Assembly (NCBI GenBank): GCA_004322005.1
Contig: SCRF01000111.1
Span: forward strand, 1-46,524
Source: Rhodanobacter sp.
GTDB lineage: Bacteria; Pseudomonadota; Gammaproteobacteria; Xanthomonadales; Rhodanobacteraceae
DNA: 46,524 nucleotides
Direction: 5' to 3'
Shown here: positions 8,999-18,064 of the stretch, piece by piece
Numbering within the stretch: the first letter of the stretch is position 1
How the letters are laid out: each line of letters opens with the position of its first letter
The notes under the pieces: generated by a model
What the model saw: only the letters and a program-made list of their open reading frames with translations
The model's database searches: none
What the model was told of the DNA's origin: nothing
Position numbers and translations under genes: made by a program

Positions 8999-9232
8999 CT
9001 AGTGACTGGATACCAGACAGAAATGACGTGCTGGCGGCAGCGTCGACGCCGGCGTGACTGCCGCAGGAACACTGGCAACGGCCGGAACGCCGCAACCGGC
9101 CGGATCGGATCCTGGCGCGGACAGCGGCTGCGGCACGGTTACGGCATAGCCGAGGGGCCGCACATCGCGCCGGCCGGAGAACAGTCGGCGGCCAGCGGCG
9201 CGCAGACGCATGAAATCGTGAAGGAGCTTCAT
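8999..9232 (-). CDS. small proline-rich ORF in the mgtA leader region
   Basis: A 77-codon frame begins MKLLHDFMRLRAAGRRLFSG at 9232, eight bases after GAGGAG (9246-9241 on the minus strand), and ends 169 bases before the mgtA start. About ten prolines occur, mostly in the second half (VPQPLSAPGSDP, TLPPARHF). I know no homologue. The good initiation signal, the orientation and the proline content recall the enteric mgtL/mgtP leaders, where proline-codon translation senses Mg2+ or proline; those leaders are much shorter, so the analogy is inference. It could also be a chance ORF in GC-rich DNA. Confidence 0.4.
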   Translation of the reverse strand: MKLLHDFMRLRAAGRRLFSGRRDVRPLGYAVTVPQPLSAPGSDPAGCGVPAVASVPAAVTPASTLPPARHFCLVSSH

Positions 9233-9249
9233 CGGCCCATCTCCTCGTA

Positions 9250-9268
9250 ACGACGCCAACGGCGTCGT
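9250..9268 (-). promoter_or_regulatory. perfect hairpin before the leader ORF
   Basis: Arms ACGACGCC (9250-9257) and GGCGTCGT (9261-9268) flank AAC. The hairpin ends four bases before the Shine-Dalgarno of the small ORF, so it could be an operator or an RNA stem affecting that site. Confidence 0.4.
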
Positions 9269-9582
9269 CAAGGGTGGGCCGGATTTCCCTAGTCGAGGAA
9301 AGTACCAGCCGACCGCAGGCGGTCGCCGCAAGCGTTCAACTTGTCATGTGGCGCCGGCATCCGAAGCGAGCGGATGTCGACGTTGCAACTAGGGTAAACG
9401 TCCATATGCCTTGATTTGTCAGGACTGGGAGCTGGTAGTGCAGTGCACCAACCAGCATGTGCATTTTGCGGTGCCGACGCGCTGGAGTCAACGCCTGATA
9501 GCGGCCTCGTCGGGAAATCTCGATCGCGCATCATCGGCCGGCCAGGTACCGGTCGCGGGCGCCGCCTGAGCCGTCGCCTCAC

Positions 9583-10485
9583 TCACAGGCTGCGCTGAAA
9601 CACCAGCCCCTGCTGCACCATCGGGCCGACCATCCAGTGGTCGGCCAGCAGGAACGCGAACAGCGCCATCAGATACACGATCGAATAACTGAACACCTTC
9701 ATCGCGAAAAGCTCGTCCGGCGGGTTCAGCAGCCGCACGGCGTAATACAGGAAGCCCACACCCAGCACCGTCGCACCGCCGAGATAGATCAGGCCGCTCA
9801 TTCCGGTCAGTGCCGGCAGCAGTGTCACCAGCACCAGCAGCACGGTGTAGAACAGCACATGCCAGCGGGTATAGACCACGCCGTGGGTCACCGGCAGCAT
9901 CGGCACGTGGGCGCGGGCGTAATCGTCCCGGCGAAAGATCGCCAGCGCCCAGAAGTGCGGCGGCGTCCACACGAAGATGATCAGGCACAGCTGCAGCGCG
10001 AACGGGTGCAACGCGTCGGTCACCGCGGTCCAGCCCAGCACCGGCGGTATCGCGCCGGCCAGGCCGCCGATCACGATGTTCTGCGGCGTCGCGCGCTTCA
10101 GGTACGCGGTGTAGACCAGCGCGTAGCCGATCAACCCGCCGAGGGTGAGTCCGGCCGTGAGCCGATTGACCAGCAGGCCCAGCACCAGCATCGAGCCGAT
10201 GCCCAGCAGGATCGCAAATACCAGCACCTGCCGCGGCGTCAGTCGGCCCGTGGCCAGCGGACGCCTCGCCGTGCGGACCATCAGCTTGTCGATGCGCTCG
10301 TCGATCAGGTGGTTGAAGGCGGCGGCCGAACCGGACGCCATCCAGATGCCCAGCGTGCCGAACACCAGCGCCCGCCACGGCGGGATCCCCGGCACCGCCA
10401 GGAACATGCCGATCACCGCACAGAACACCAGCAGCGCGACCACGCGCGGCTTGGTCAATTGCAGGTATTCCCGCATCAGGCTCAT
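9583..10485 (-). CDS. ctaB: protoheme IX farnesyltransferase (heme O synthase)
   Basis: Heme O synthase (CtaB/CyoE, UbiA family) adds a farnesyl group to heme B; heme O is then oxidised to heme A by the product of the neighbouring cox15. The 300-residue protein has the first aspartate-rich prenyl-binding motif [20 protein letters not shown] and the second [19 protein letters not shown], plus the LTKPRVV signature at the N terminus and about eight membrane helices. The start [10 protein letters not shown] at 10485 overlaps the cox15 stop as ATGA, which implies translational coupling. It is the last gene of the oxidase assembly set on the minus strand. Confidence 0.96.
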   Translation of the reverse strand: MSLMREYLQLTKPRVVALLVFCAVIGMFLAVPGIPPWRALVFGTLGIWMASGSAAAFNHLIDERIDKLMVRTARRPLATGRLTPRQVLVFAILLGIGSMLVLGLLVNRLTAGLTLGGLIGYALVYTAYLKRATPQNIVIGGLAGAIPPVLGWTAVTDALHPFALQLCLIIFVWTPPHFWALAIFRRDDYARAHVPMLPVTHGVVYTRWHVLFYTVLLVLVTLLPALTGMSGLIYLGGATVLGVGFLYYAVRLLNPPDELFAMKVFSYSIVYLMALFAFLLADHWMVGPMVQQGLVFQRSL

Positions 10486-11663
10486 GCTGGCGGCGCCCCG
10501 CCAACGGCAAAGCTGGCGCCATCCGGCCGCCGCTGGGTGCGAGCCAGCGTGGCCAGCAGGGTGAACAGCAACAACGCGGCCATGCCGTTGTGCGCGGTGG
10601 CCACCGTCAGCGGCAGCCCGAGATACACATTGCCGATGCCCAGCAGCAGCTGGCTCACCAGCGCCAGCGCGATCGCGATGCCGTAGCCGCGCAGGCCGCG
10701 CCTGGCGGCCCTGAACGACAGCCAGCCGAGATAGCCGGCCACCACCAGCGCGCCGAGCCGGTGCGTGATCTGGATCGCGCTGCGCGCGGCCATGTCCAGC
10801 ACGCCCCCTTCGTAGTTCACGCCAATCGTGCGCCAGGGCACAAAGGCCTGATGGAAATCCGTCGCCGGCAACCACTGGCCCAGGCATTGCGGAAACGAGC
10901 CGGGACCGTAGCCGCACGCCAGCGCCGCATAGTTGGACGAGGTCCAGCCGCCCAGCGCGATCTGGCAGGCCAGCAGCACGATGCCGATCGCCACCCAGCG
11001 ACGCAGGTCTGCCAGGCGCTCGTCCGTCGCGCCCACCCCGGCGAACCGCAGCGCGGCGTACGCCAGCAACGCAAAGGTGGCCATGCCGCCGAGCAGATGG
11101 CCCATCACCACCATCGGCTTCAGCAGCAAGGTCACCGTCCACATGCCCAGCATGGCCTGGAAGATGATCACCGCCAGCGCCAGCACGCTGATCTTCCATG
11201 CCGCCGGCCGCTGCAGCCCGATTGCCGCAAACAACGGCAGCGCCATCGCGCATGCCGCCAGCAGCGACGACCAGCGATGTTCGCCATGCATGTACAGGCC
11301 GACCCCGGCCGCGGCGAATGCCGCCCCGGCCATCACCGCCAGCCGCGCAGCACGCTTGCGCCAGCTGGCCAGCAGCGCCAGTGCCAGCACCATCACACCG
11401 AGCGTGCCGGCCAGAAAGCGATGCACCTGCTCGCGCCAGGCCTTGTGCGTTTCGAACGGACGCTGCGGAAATGCCGCATCGGCGCGGGCAATCTCGTGCG
11501 CATGTTCGGGCCAGGTCACCTGGCCGTAGCAGGTCGGCCAGTCCGGGCAGGACAAACCCGCGTTGGACAGCCGCACGAACGCGCCGAACATCACCAGCCC
11601 GAGCGCAAACACCGCCGCGAGCAGCGAAAGGCCTCGCAGTACCTTGAACGAACGCGACCACAT
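10482..11663 (-). CDS. ctaA: heme A synthase (COX15/CtaA family)
   Basis: This enzyme oxidises the C8 methyl of heme O to a formyl group, giving heme A for the aa3 oxidase. The 393-residue membrane protein has eight helices and the four heme-ligand histidines in [24 protein letters not shown] and [22 protein letters not shown] with its paired cysteines lies in the first loop, and a second Cys pair appears in [12 protein letters not shown]. It overlaps the upstream Sco-like gene by one base (TGATG) and the downstream ctaB by four (ATGA), so the three are translated as a coupled unit. Confidence 0.95.
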   Translation of the reverse strand: MWSRSFKVLRGLSLLAAVFALGLVMFGAFVRLSNAGLSCPDWPTCYGQVTWPEHAHEIARADAAFPQRPFETHKAWREQVHRFLAGTLGVMVLALALLASWRKRAARLAVMAGAAFAAAGVGLYMHGEHRWSSLLAACAMALPLFAAIGLQRPAAWKISVLALAVIIFQAMLGMWTVTLLLKPMVVMGHLLGGMATFALLAYAALRFAGVGATDERLADLRRWVAIGIVLLACQIALGGWTSSNYAALACGYGPGSFPQCLGQWLPATDFHQAFVPWRTIGVNYEGGVLDMAARSAIQITHRLGALVVAGYLGWLSFRAARRGLRGYGIAIALALVSQLLLGIGNVYLGLPLTVATAHNGMAALLLFTLLATLARTQRRPDGASFAVGGAPPA

Positions 11664-12241
11664 CAGCGGATCACCTTCTGCAGATCACGAAGCAGGCCGG
11701 CAGCATCGAAGCCCGCCGGATACGACGACAGCGCGGTGCCGTCGGATTCCACCAGCACCGCACTGACGCTGTCCGGGGCGGCCGGCCGGTAGCCGGCGAG
11801 CTTGCCGTCGACATCGTCGCCCAGCTGCCAGTAGTTCGTCATGGCCTTGCGCTCGGCAGCATCGGCCGGCGGCGTGCCCAGATAGAGCAGGCGCAGACGC
11901 GACTGGTTGCGATTGAGCATGACCCGCGCCTTGGCCATCCCGGTCAGCGCGGCGAGGCAATGCACGGCGCAATCGGGCCCGGCCAGTGCGATCAGGGTCA
12001 TCCGCGGTTTGCTGTCGCGCCACGGATACGGCTGGCCGTTCGCCAGCTGCACGCGCAGATTTTCGGCAACGAAATTGCGTTGCGGCAGGATCGGCTGGCC
12101 ATTGGCCTTGCCCGTGGGTTGCCAACCGCCGAACACAAGCAGCCCGGCAACGATGAAAGGCGCGGCAAACACCAGCGCGATCAGCAGCAGGGCGCGGCGG
12201 CTCTTGCGCAACTTGGCGGAATCAACTGTATTCATCGGCAT
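11663..12241 (-). CDS. Sco-like thioredoxin-fold protein of the oxidase cluster
   Basis: The 192-residue product has one N-terminal membrane anchor (about 17-38) and a periplasmic thioredoxin-like domain. C91-AVH-C95 reproduces the CxxxC copper motif of Sco/SenC proteins that serve the CuA site of subunit II. The distal histidine that completes the copper site in Sco proteins is absent: the only His is inside the CxxxC. It may be a thiol reductant or degenerate Sco paralogue; in annotated xanthomonad genomes this position usually holds a hypothetical oxidase-linked protein. It lies between surf1 (16 bases upstream) and cox15 (one-base overlap). Confidence 0.75.
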   Translation of the reverse strand: MPMNTVDSAKLRKSRRALLLIALVFAAPFIVAGLLVFGGWQPTGKANGQPILPQRNFVAENLRVQLANGQPYPWRDSKPRMTLIALAGPDCAVHCLAALTGMAKARVMLNRNQSRLRLLYLGTPPADAAERKAMTNYWQLGDDVDGKLAGYRPAAPDSVSAVLVESDGTALSSYPAGFDAAGLLRDLQKVIR

Positions 12242-12257
12242 TCATCGCTTGGCATGT

Positions 12258-12989
12258 TCACGGTTTGCGCGGGTCGCGCTTGCGATGCACCACCAGCAGG
12301 ATCACCACGGCGGCAACGGCAAAGGAGAACCACTGGAAGGCGTAGGCACGATGCCGCGCCGGCGGCATCGTGGAAAAGTCGAAGGTGTGCTCGCGCACGT
12401 AGCCCGAGTCCGGGTCGGCATCCAGCGCCAGCACCCGCGGATACAGCGGGCGGCCGAGGTCGTGGGCGATCTCCGCCGGATCCAGGAAGATGCTGTCCTT
12501 CGGCCAGCGGGTTTGCCGCGCCAGCGCATTGCCGCCCATCTCGATGCCGGTAGGCGGCGGCGGCACATACGACCCCTGCAGACTGATATCGCCCGCCGGC
12601 AGCGGCGGCAAGCGCGGCTTCTGTGCCGTGCCATTGCCCGGCAGGAAACCCAGGTCAACCAGCAGCAATCGGCGCTGTCCGGGCAACTCCAGCGGTGCGA
12701 ATACTTCCACCCCGCCGCGCTCGTCGTGCTTGGGGTTGTCCAGCAGGTAGCGGCGATCGGCAAGATAATGGCCGCGTACCCTTACTCGCGGAAAGCTGCC
12801 GGCCTGCGGCGTTCCGGCCACCCTGGCGAAGTCCTGCAGCGGTGCGGACGACGATGCGGCATACCGTCGCAGAAGTGCTTCCTTGTAGTCGGCGCGATGC
12901 AGCTGCCAGACGCCCAAACGCACGAACAGCAAGGCTCCAGCCGCTGTCAGCAGCAACGCCCACCAGGACGGACGGCGAAATCCGCTCAC
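12258..12989 (-). CDS. SURF1 family cytochrome oxidase biogenesis protein
   Basis: SURF1/Shy1 proteins help insert heme A into subunit I. The 243-residue protein has the typical hairpin topology: membrane helix one at about 9-26 (LLLTAAGALLFVRLGVWQLHRA, with the conserved LGxWQ), a periplasmic domain with LLVDLGFLPGN, and a second helix near the C terminus preceded by HRAYAFQWFSFA. The start codon is GTG at 12989. It heads the surf1/Sco-like/cox15/ctaB block on the minus strand and is divergent from the small twin-transmembrane gene. Confidence 0.93.
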   Translation of the reverse strand: MSGFRRPSWWALLLTAAGALLFVRLGVWQLHRADYKEALLRRYAASSSAPLQDFARVAGTPQAGSFPRVRVRGHYLADRRYLLDNPKHDERGGVEVFAPLELPGQRRLLLVDLGFLPGNGTAQKPRLPPLPAGDISLQGSYVPPPPTGIEMGGNALARQTRWPKDSIFLDPAEIAHDLGRPLYPRVLALDADPDSGYVREHTFDFSTMPPARHRAYAFQWFSFAVAAVVILLVVHRKRDPRKP

Positions 12990-13048
12990 GCGGAGTGCCC
13001 GCTGACGGTAGCTATACTGCCCTTATCGAATTCGATCGGATCAATCAC

Positions 13049-13264
13049 GTGGAAACCATCTACAAATATGCGCTGGTGGGGTTGCTGCTGGTGGTGATCT
13101 TCAGCCTCGGCCAGGCACTGTTTTTCATGATGACCGACAAGGATAACGACAAGCGCACGGTATGGGCGTTGACTCGCCGCATCGGCCTGTCGCTGCTGCT
13201 CATCGGCATGGTCGCGTTCGGCATCTGGATGGGCTGGCTGCATCCGCACGACGTTGGCCAGTAA
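13049..13264 (+). CDS. twin transmembrane protein (DUF2909-like)
   Basis: A 71-residue protein with two hydrophobic helices (about 6-24 and 45-63) separated by a charged loop DKDNDKRTVWALTRRIG. It matches the small 'twin transmembrane protein' usually found beside surf1 in beta- and gammaproteobacterial oxidase clusters; its role is unknown but the location suggests oxidase assembly. The likely start is GTG at 13049 (VETIYKYALVGLLLVV); the open frame continues upstream only into sequence antisense to surf1. It is the only plus-strand gene in the cluster and ends at a strong stem-loop shared with ctaE. Confidence 0.8.
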   Translation: METIYKYALVGLLLVVIFSLGQALFFMMTDKDNDKRTVWALTRRIGLSLLLIGMVAFGIWMGWLHPHDVGQ

Positions 13265-13407
13265 TTGTACCCGGCCACGACGGCCACTGCGCCCTGCCCA
13301 TGACAAATCCCCCTGACAGCCGCTGATGTCGAAGCCGCCGCCGCACCGCATCGCTGACTGCAGCAGCTCCGCGCCCGGCTGGCCACCGGTCCACAGCCCT
13401 CGCAGCA

Positions 13408-13438
13408 CAAAGCCCGCCATTGGCGGGCTTTGCGTTTT
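13408..13438 (+). terminator. terminator between twin-TM gene and ctaE
   Basis: CAAAGCCCGCC (13408-13418) and GGCGGGCTTTG (13422-13432) form a perfect 11-bp stem with loop ATT, followed by CGTTTT. The T-run favours the plus-strand transcript, but the stem also lies just past the ctaE stop, so it may serve both convergent transcripts. Confidence 0.8.
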
Positions 13439-13456
13439 CCGAGCCCGTGCGACTGC

Positions 13457-14344
13457 TCAGAGAATGTAGACAAACATGAAAAGGCAGAGCCAGACCACAT
13501 CGACGAAGTGCCAGTACCACGCCACCGCCTCGAAGCCGAAATGGTGCTCCTTGCTGAAGTGGCCCTTCAGCACGCGGAACCAGATCACCGACAGCATGAT
13601 CGTACCCAGCGTCACGTGCAGGCCGTGGAACCCGGTCAACAGGAAGAAGGTGGCGCCGTAGACGCCGCTGTGCAGGGTCAGGTTGAGTTCGCGATAAGCC
13701 TCGATGTATTCGTGCGCCTGGAAGTTCAGGAACAGTGCGCCCAGCAGCACGGTCATGCCCAGGAACACCAGGATCTTGCCGCGGTGCCCTGCGCGCAGCG
13801 CATGATGGGCAATCGTCACGGTGACGCTGGAGCTGAGCAGGATCAGCGTATTGAGCAATGGCAGCCCCCACGCGGCGACGGTGCTGAAGCTGCCGCCCAC
13901 GTGCGCCGGACCGTTGCCGCCGTCGGCGCCCCACGACGCCGCGTAATTGCTCCACAGAAACTGATGGGTCAATGCGCCATGACCCTCGCCGCCGAGCCAC
14001 GGCACCGAGAACATGCGGATGTAGAACAGCGCGCCGAAGAACGCGCCGAAGAACATCACCTCGGAGAAGATGAACCACATCATGCCCATGCGGAACGAGG
14101 TATCCACCTGGCTGTTGTAGCGACCGGACAGCGACTCGTTGATCACCGAGCGGAACCAGCCGAAGAACATGCCCAGCACGCCGATCGCGCCGACGGCAAG
14201 CACGGTCCTGCCGAAACCGGAATCGCCGGGCTCCGCGTTCAGCCAGTGCGCGGCGCCGAACATGGTGGTGAACATGACCGCCGCGGCCACGAACGGCCAG
14301 AAGCTCTTGGTCGGAACAAAGTAAGCGTCGTGCTGCTGACCCAT
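13457..14344 (-). CDS. ctaE: cytochrome c oxidase subunit III
   Basis: Subunit III of the aa3 oxidase, 295 residues from MGQQHDAYFVP, with seven membrane helices. Typical stretches are GMMWFIFSEVMFFGAFFGALF, with the conserved membrane glutamate, QAHEYIEAY, GFHGLHVTLGT and AWYWHFVDVVWLCLF at the C terminus. It shows the expected family loop between helices III and IV. I chose the ATG at 14344 because conservation begins there; an in-frame ATG at 14407 would add 21 unconserved residues. ctaG/cox11, usually just upstream, is missing. Confidence 0.96.
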   Translation of the reverse strand: MGQQHDAYFVPTKSFWPFVAAAVMFTTMFGAAHWLNAEPGDSGFGRTVLAVGAIGVLGMFFGWFRSVINESLSGRYNSQVDTSFRMGMMWFIFSEVMFFGAFFGALFYIRMFSVPWLGGEGHGALTHQFLWSNYAASWGADGGNGPAHVGGSFSTVAAWGLPLLNTLILLSSSVTVTIAHHALRAGHRGKILVFLGMTVLLGALFLNFQAHEYIEAYRELNLTLHSGVYGATFFLLTGFHGLHVTLGTIMLSVIWFRVLKGHFSKEHHFGFEAVAWYWHFVDVVWLCLFMFVYIL

Positions 14345-14440
14345 GGTGAGACCCCGTGGATTTCTCTTGATGACTTCTGCCCCGCCGTGTCGCTCGGGGA
14401 ACTGCATGCCGATCGGCCAAACCCGACCGGTTGAAGGGGA

Positions 14441-14475
14441 ACGTCCCGCGCTCGCGAAACGTCCCGCGCTCGCGA
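14441..14475. repeat. 17-bp tandem repeat upstream of ctaE
   Basis: ACGTCCCGCGCTCGCGA occurs at 14441-14457 and again at 14459-14475 (period 18) in the 150-base gap between the 35-residue gene and ctaE, where ctaG is usually found. No function is evident. Confidence 0.7.
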
Positions 14476-14494
14476 TAAAACCTTGCGGTAAAAA

Positions 14495-14602
14495 CTATTT
14501 CTTCATCAGCAGGATCTGCAGGAACGACAGCAGGAAGAACGTCACCACCACCCCGACAAGTATCGTCACGGTGCGTCGCACCCCTTTCCTGCTGTCAGCC
14601 AT
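14495..14602 (-). CDS. 35-residue membrane peptide in the oxidase cluster
   Basis: The frame encodes a basic N terminus MADSRKGVRRT, one membrane helix (TVTILVGVVVTFFLLSFLQI) and a tail ending LMKK. Position and form suit the 'cytochrome oxidase small assembly protein' found between ctaD and ctaG in related clusters. It also resembles the N-terminal anchor of CtaG/Cox11 without its copper domain, so a ctaG remnant is possible. The sequence cannot decide between these. It lies 86 bases past the ctaD stop, on the same strand. Confidence 0.6.
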   Translation of the reverse strand: MADSRKGVRRTVTILVGVVVTFFLLSFLQILLMKK

Positions 14603-14688
14603 GCTGTGCCCTGTTGTCCGCTGCATCATGTCGATTCGCTTTCCCGGCTGCGCCCCGCCGTGCACGGGCGGAGCATTGTGCTGGACGA

Positions 14689-16305
<1,617 letters not shown>

Positions 16306-16367
16306 GGCCTTGTACCTCTAACCTGTTGTTGAATGCGTCGAGTCGAAACTGCGTGGGCAGTGAAGGT

Positions 16368-17321
16368 TCAGCCCTGCTTGCCATTGGCAGGAGCAACGGC
16401 GATCTGCGCGGTCTGCGGCGCGGCAGCCGTGGAGGCAGCCGCCGGTGCGGCAGCGGGCGCAGCGGCCGGAGCCGCTGACTGCGTTTCCTGCGCGGCCAGC
16501 CACTTGGCAAAGTCCGCCTTGGACTTGGCCACCACCACGATCGGCATGAAGCCATGATCCTGGCCGCACAATTCGGCGCACTGGCCGCGATAGGTACCCG
16601 GTGTGGTGATGTTGGTCCATGCGACATTGACGATGCCGGGGATCGCATCCAGCTTCCAGCCCAGCGCCGGCACCCACCACGAGTGGATCACGTCGCCACC
16701 GGTGATCAGGAATCGGATCTTGGTGTCGACCGGCACCACCAGCGGCTTGTCGACATTCAGCAGGTAGGTGTTCTCGGTGCCCACCTTGACCGCGTACGGG
16801 TCCATGCCCGAACCGAGCTGGCGGGTCTGATCGCTCTGCGAATCGAGCTTGGACATGAAGCCGACCTTGTCGATCGGCTTGCCCAGGTAACTGATGTAGT
16901 CGTAACGCCATTTCCACTGGTAGCCGGTGATCTTCACCGTCATCTGCGAACCGGTGGTGTCCGCCCACGAGGTGAGTCCGCCGGTGGCCAGGTAGGCCAG
17001 CACGATCAGGATGATCACGGGGATCGTGGTCCAGACGATTTCCAGCGTGGTGTTGTGCGACCACTTCTCGGCCACCGCGCCGCGCGATTTGCGGAACCGG
17101 AACATGGCGATGAACATCGCGCCGAACACCAGCACCCCGATCACCACGCACACGCCAAGCGAGATGTTGTTGAGGTGGTACGGCACCGGCGACCAGGTGC
17201 TTGCGCCGCGCTGCATGTTCAGCTGCCACGGACCCGGTGCGGCCTGAGCCGCGCTGCCGAACGAGGCAAGGGCCAGTGTCGCCCATGCCATGAATGATCG
17301 CCTGATGCCGCCAGATGTCAT
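16368..17321 (-). CDS. ctaC: cytochrome c oxidase subunit II
   Basis: Subunit II accepts electrons from cytochrome c at the binuclear CuA site. From MTSGGIRRSF the product is 317 residues: a signal peptide (to about AAQAA, residue 28), two membrane helices (about 55-75 and 95-115), the aromatic stretch YQWKWRYDY (134-142), and CuA ligands H213, C248, E250, C252, H256 and M259 (CAELCGQDHGFM). There is no fused cytochrome c domain. The tail from about residue 280 is a low-complexity Ala/Pro run. The start at 17321 overlaps the DUF2244 stop as ATGA, which decides it over the upstream in-frame start at 17468. Confidence 0.97.
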   Translation of the reverse strand: MTSGGIRRSFMAWATLALASFGSAAQAAPGPWQLNMQRGASTWSPVPYHLNNISLGVCVVIGVLVFGAMFIAMFRFRKSRGAVAEKWSHNTTLEIVWTTIPVIILIVLAYLATGGLTSWADTTGSQMTVKITGYQWKWRYDYISYLGKPIDKVGFMSKLDSQSDQTRQLGSGMDPYAVKVGTENTYLLNVDKPLVVPVDTKIRFLITGGDVIHSWWVPALGWKLDAIPGIVNVAWTNITTPGTYRGQCAELCGQDHGFMPIVVVAKSKADFAKWLAAQETQSAAPAAAPAAAPAAASTAAAPQTAQIAVAPANGKQG

Positions 17322-17824
17322 GTCTTGCACCCTAGATTCTGTTTTTGTGGCTGCCCATTGAACTCGGCCAGCAACACCATGAGTTTCCCCGACAACTCCA
17401 CGCGTTCCCGTTCCGTCAGAAAAGCGCCTATCTCCAGCCTGTGACCATGCGATGACAGCAGCAGGCAATGGCGACCATCGCCCGGCTCCAGCAGCACACG
17501 CACCCAGTACGACTGGAAACGCCTGCAGCTGCGACCCGGCAGCGATTGCACCTCCAGCGACGATGCATCGAGGGTGATGCGCTCACTGCGCTCGCCGGCC
17601 CGCCACGCCGCGCGCAAGGCGCAAGTCATGGCGACAGATTCAACCAGGGCAAACAGTGGAGCAAACACGTTCCCCTGCCACGCACCCAGTCCCGCCGTTG
17701 TCAACGCCAGCGCCACCAGAACCACGATCAATCGACGCAGACTGCGCCGGCTTAACGTGCGATTGGGCTTGAGCCACATCGTCACGCTGGGCAGGCCGGC
17801 GGCAGCTGGTCGAAGCACGATCAT
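17318..17824 (-). CDS. DUF2244 membrane protein
   Basis: A protein of about 168 residues with two central membrane helices (RRLIVVLVALALTTAGLGAW and the following APLFALVESVAMTCALRAAW) and a C-terminal domain with ITLDASSLEV and QSYWVRVLLE, the layout of DUF2244, a family regularly found at the head of ctaCDE clusters in alpha- and gammaproteobacteria. The function is unknown. I prefer the ATG at 17824 (MIVLRPAAAG) over a TTG at 17881. Its stop overlaps the ctaC start by four bases, so translation is coupled and a shared role with the oxidase is likely. Confidence 0.82.
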   Translation of the reverse strand: MIVLRPAAAGLPSVTMWLKPNRTLSRRSLRRLIVVLVALALTTAGLGAWQGNVFAPLFALVESVAMTCALRAAWRAGERSERITLDASSLEVQSLPGRSCRRFQSYWVRVLLEPGDGRHCLLLSSHGHRLEIGAFLTERERVELSGKLMVLLAEFNGQPQKQNLGCKT

Positions 17825-17896
17825 GGGGATCCGGCGTGCCTGGAACAGCGCGATGATAGGGCGCGGCGAGGCATCGGGCAAGAATGTCGCAGCTTC

Positions 17897-17914
17897 TTGA
17901 CCTGAATCAGGTCA
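17897..17914. promoter_or_regulatory. FNR/ANR-like box inside a perfect palindrome
   Basis: TTGACCTGAATCAG (17897-17910) matches the FNR/ANR consensus TTGAT-N4-ATCAA at eight of ten positions. It overlaps a perfect 17-bp palindrome, TGACCTGA-A-TCAGGTCA (17898-17914). It lies between the oxidase operon (73 bases from the DUF2244 start) and putA. Oxygen-linked control of the aa3 oxidase would fit; another palindrome-binding regulator is equally possible. Confidence 0.45.
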
Positions 17915-18064
17915 TCCAGGCGCGTTTGCGGTATGCAGCCGGCACCTGCACGACTGCGTCCGCGGGAGGGGCCGCAAGGATCCTCCCGCGCCTTCGCGCA
18001 ACGCCCGGCACGCAGCGTACAATCCCGCGCTCACCTCCGCAGCAGCGGATTTTTCGGCAAGCCC

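Larger units (their letters stand above)
8830..9582. other. long spacer upstream of mgtA
   Basis: About 750 bases lie between mgtA and the ctaB stop. It contains a small ORF (8999-9232, minus) with a strong ribosome binding site, a perfect hairpin at 9250-9268, a palindrome GACCGC-AG-GCGGTC (9311-9324) and CATCCG/CGGATG arms near 9358-9376. No other protein-like frame is visible. The right part (9400-9582) shows nothing I can name. Confidence 0.6.

Noticed and set aside
9583-11661. A continuous 692-codon minus frame that looks like a fusion ending in heme O synthase
   Set aside because: The first 390 codons are the out-of-frame shadow of cox15; only the part from 10485 is protein-like, and it is coupled to cox15 by an ATGA overlap.
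17933-18064. N-terminal extension of PutA
   Set aside because: The 44 codons before the GTG at 18065 are Arg/Pro/Ser-rich and have no PutA similarity; minimal PutA proteins begin near the chosen site.
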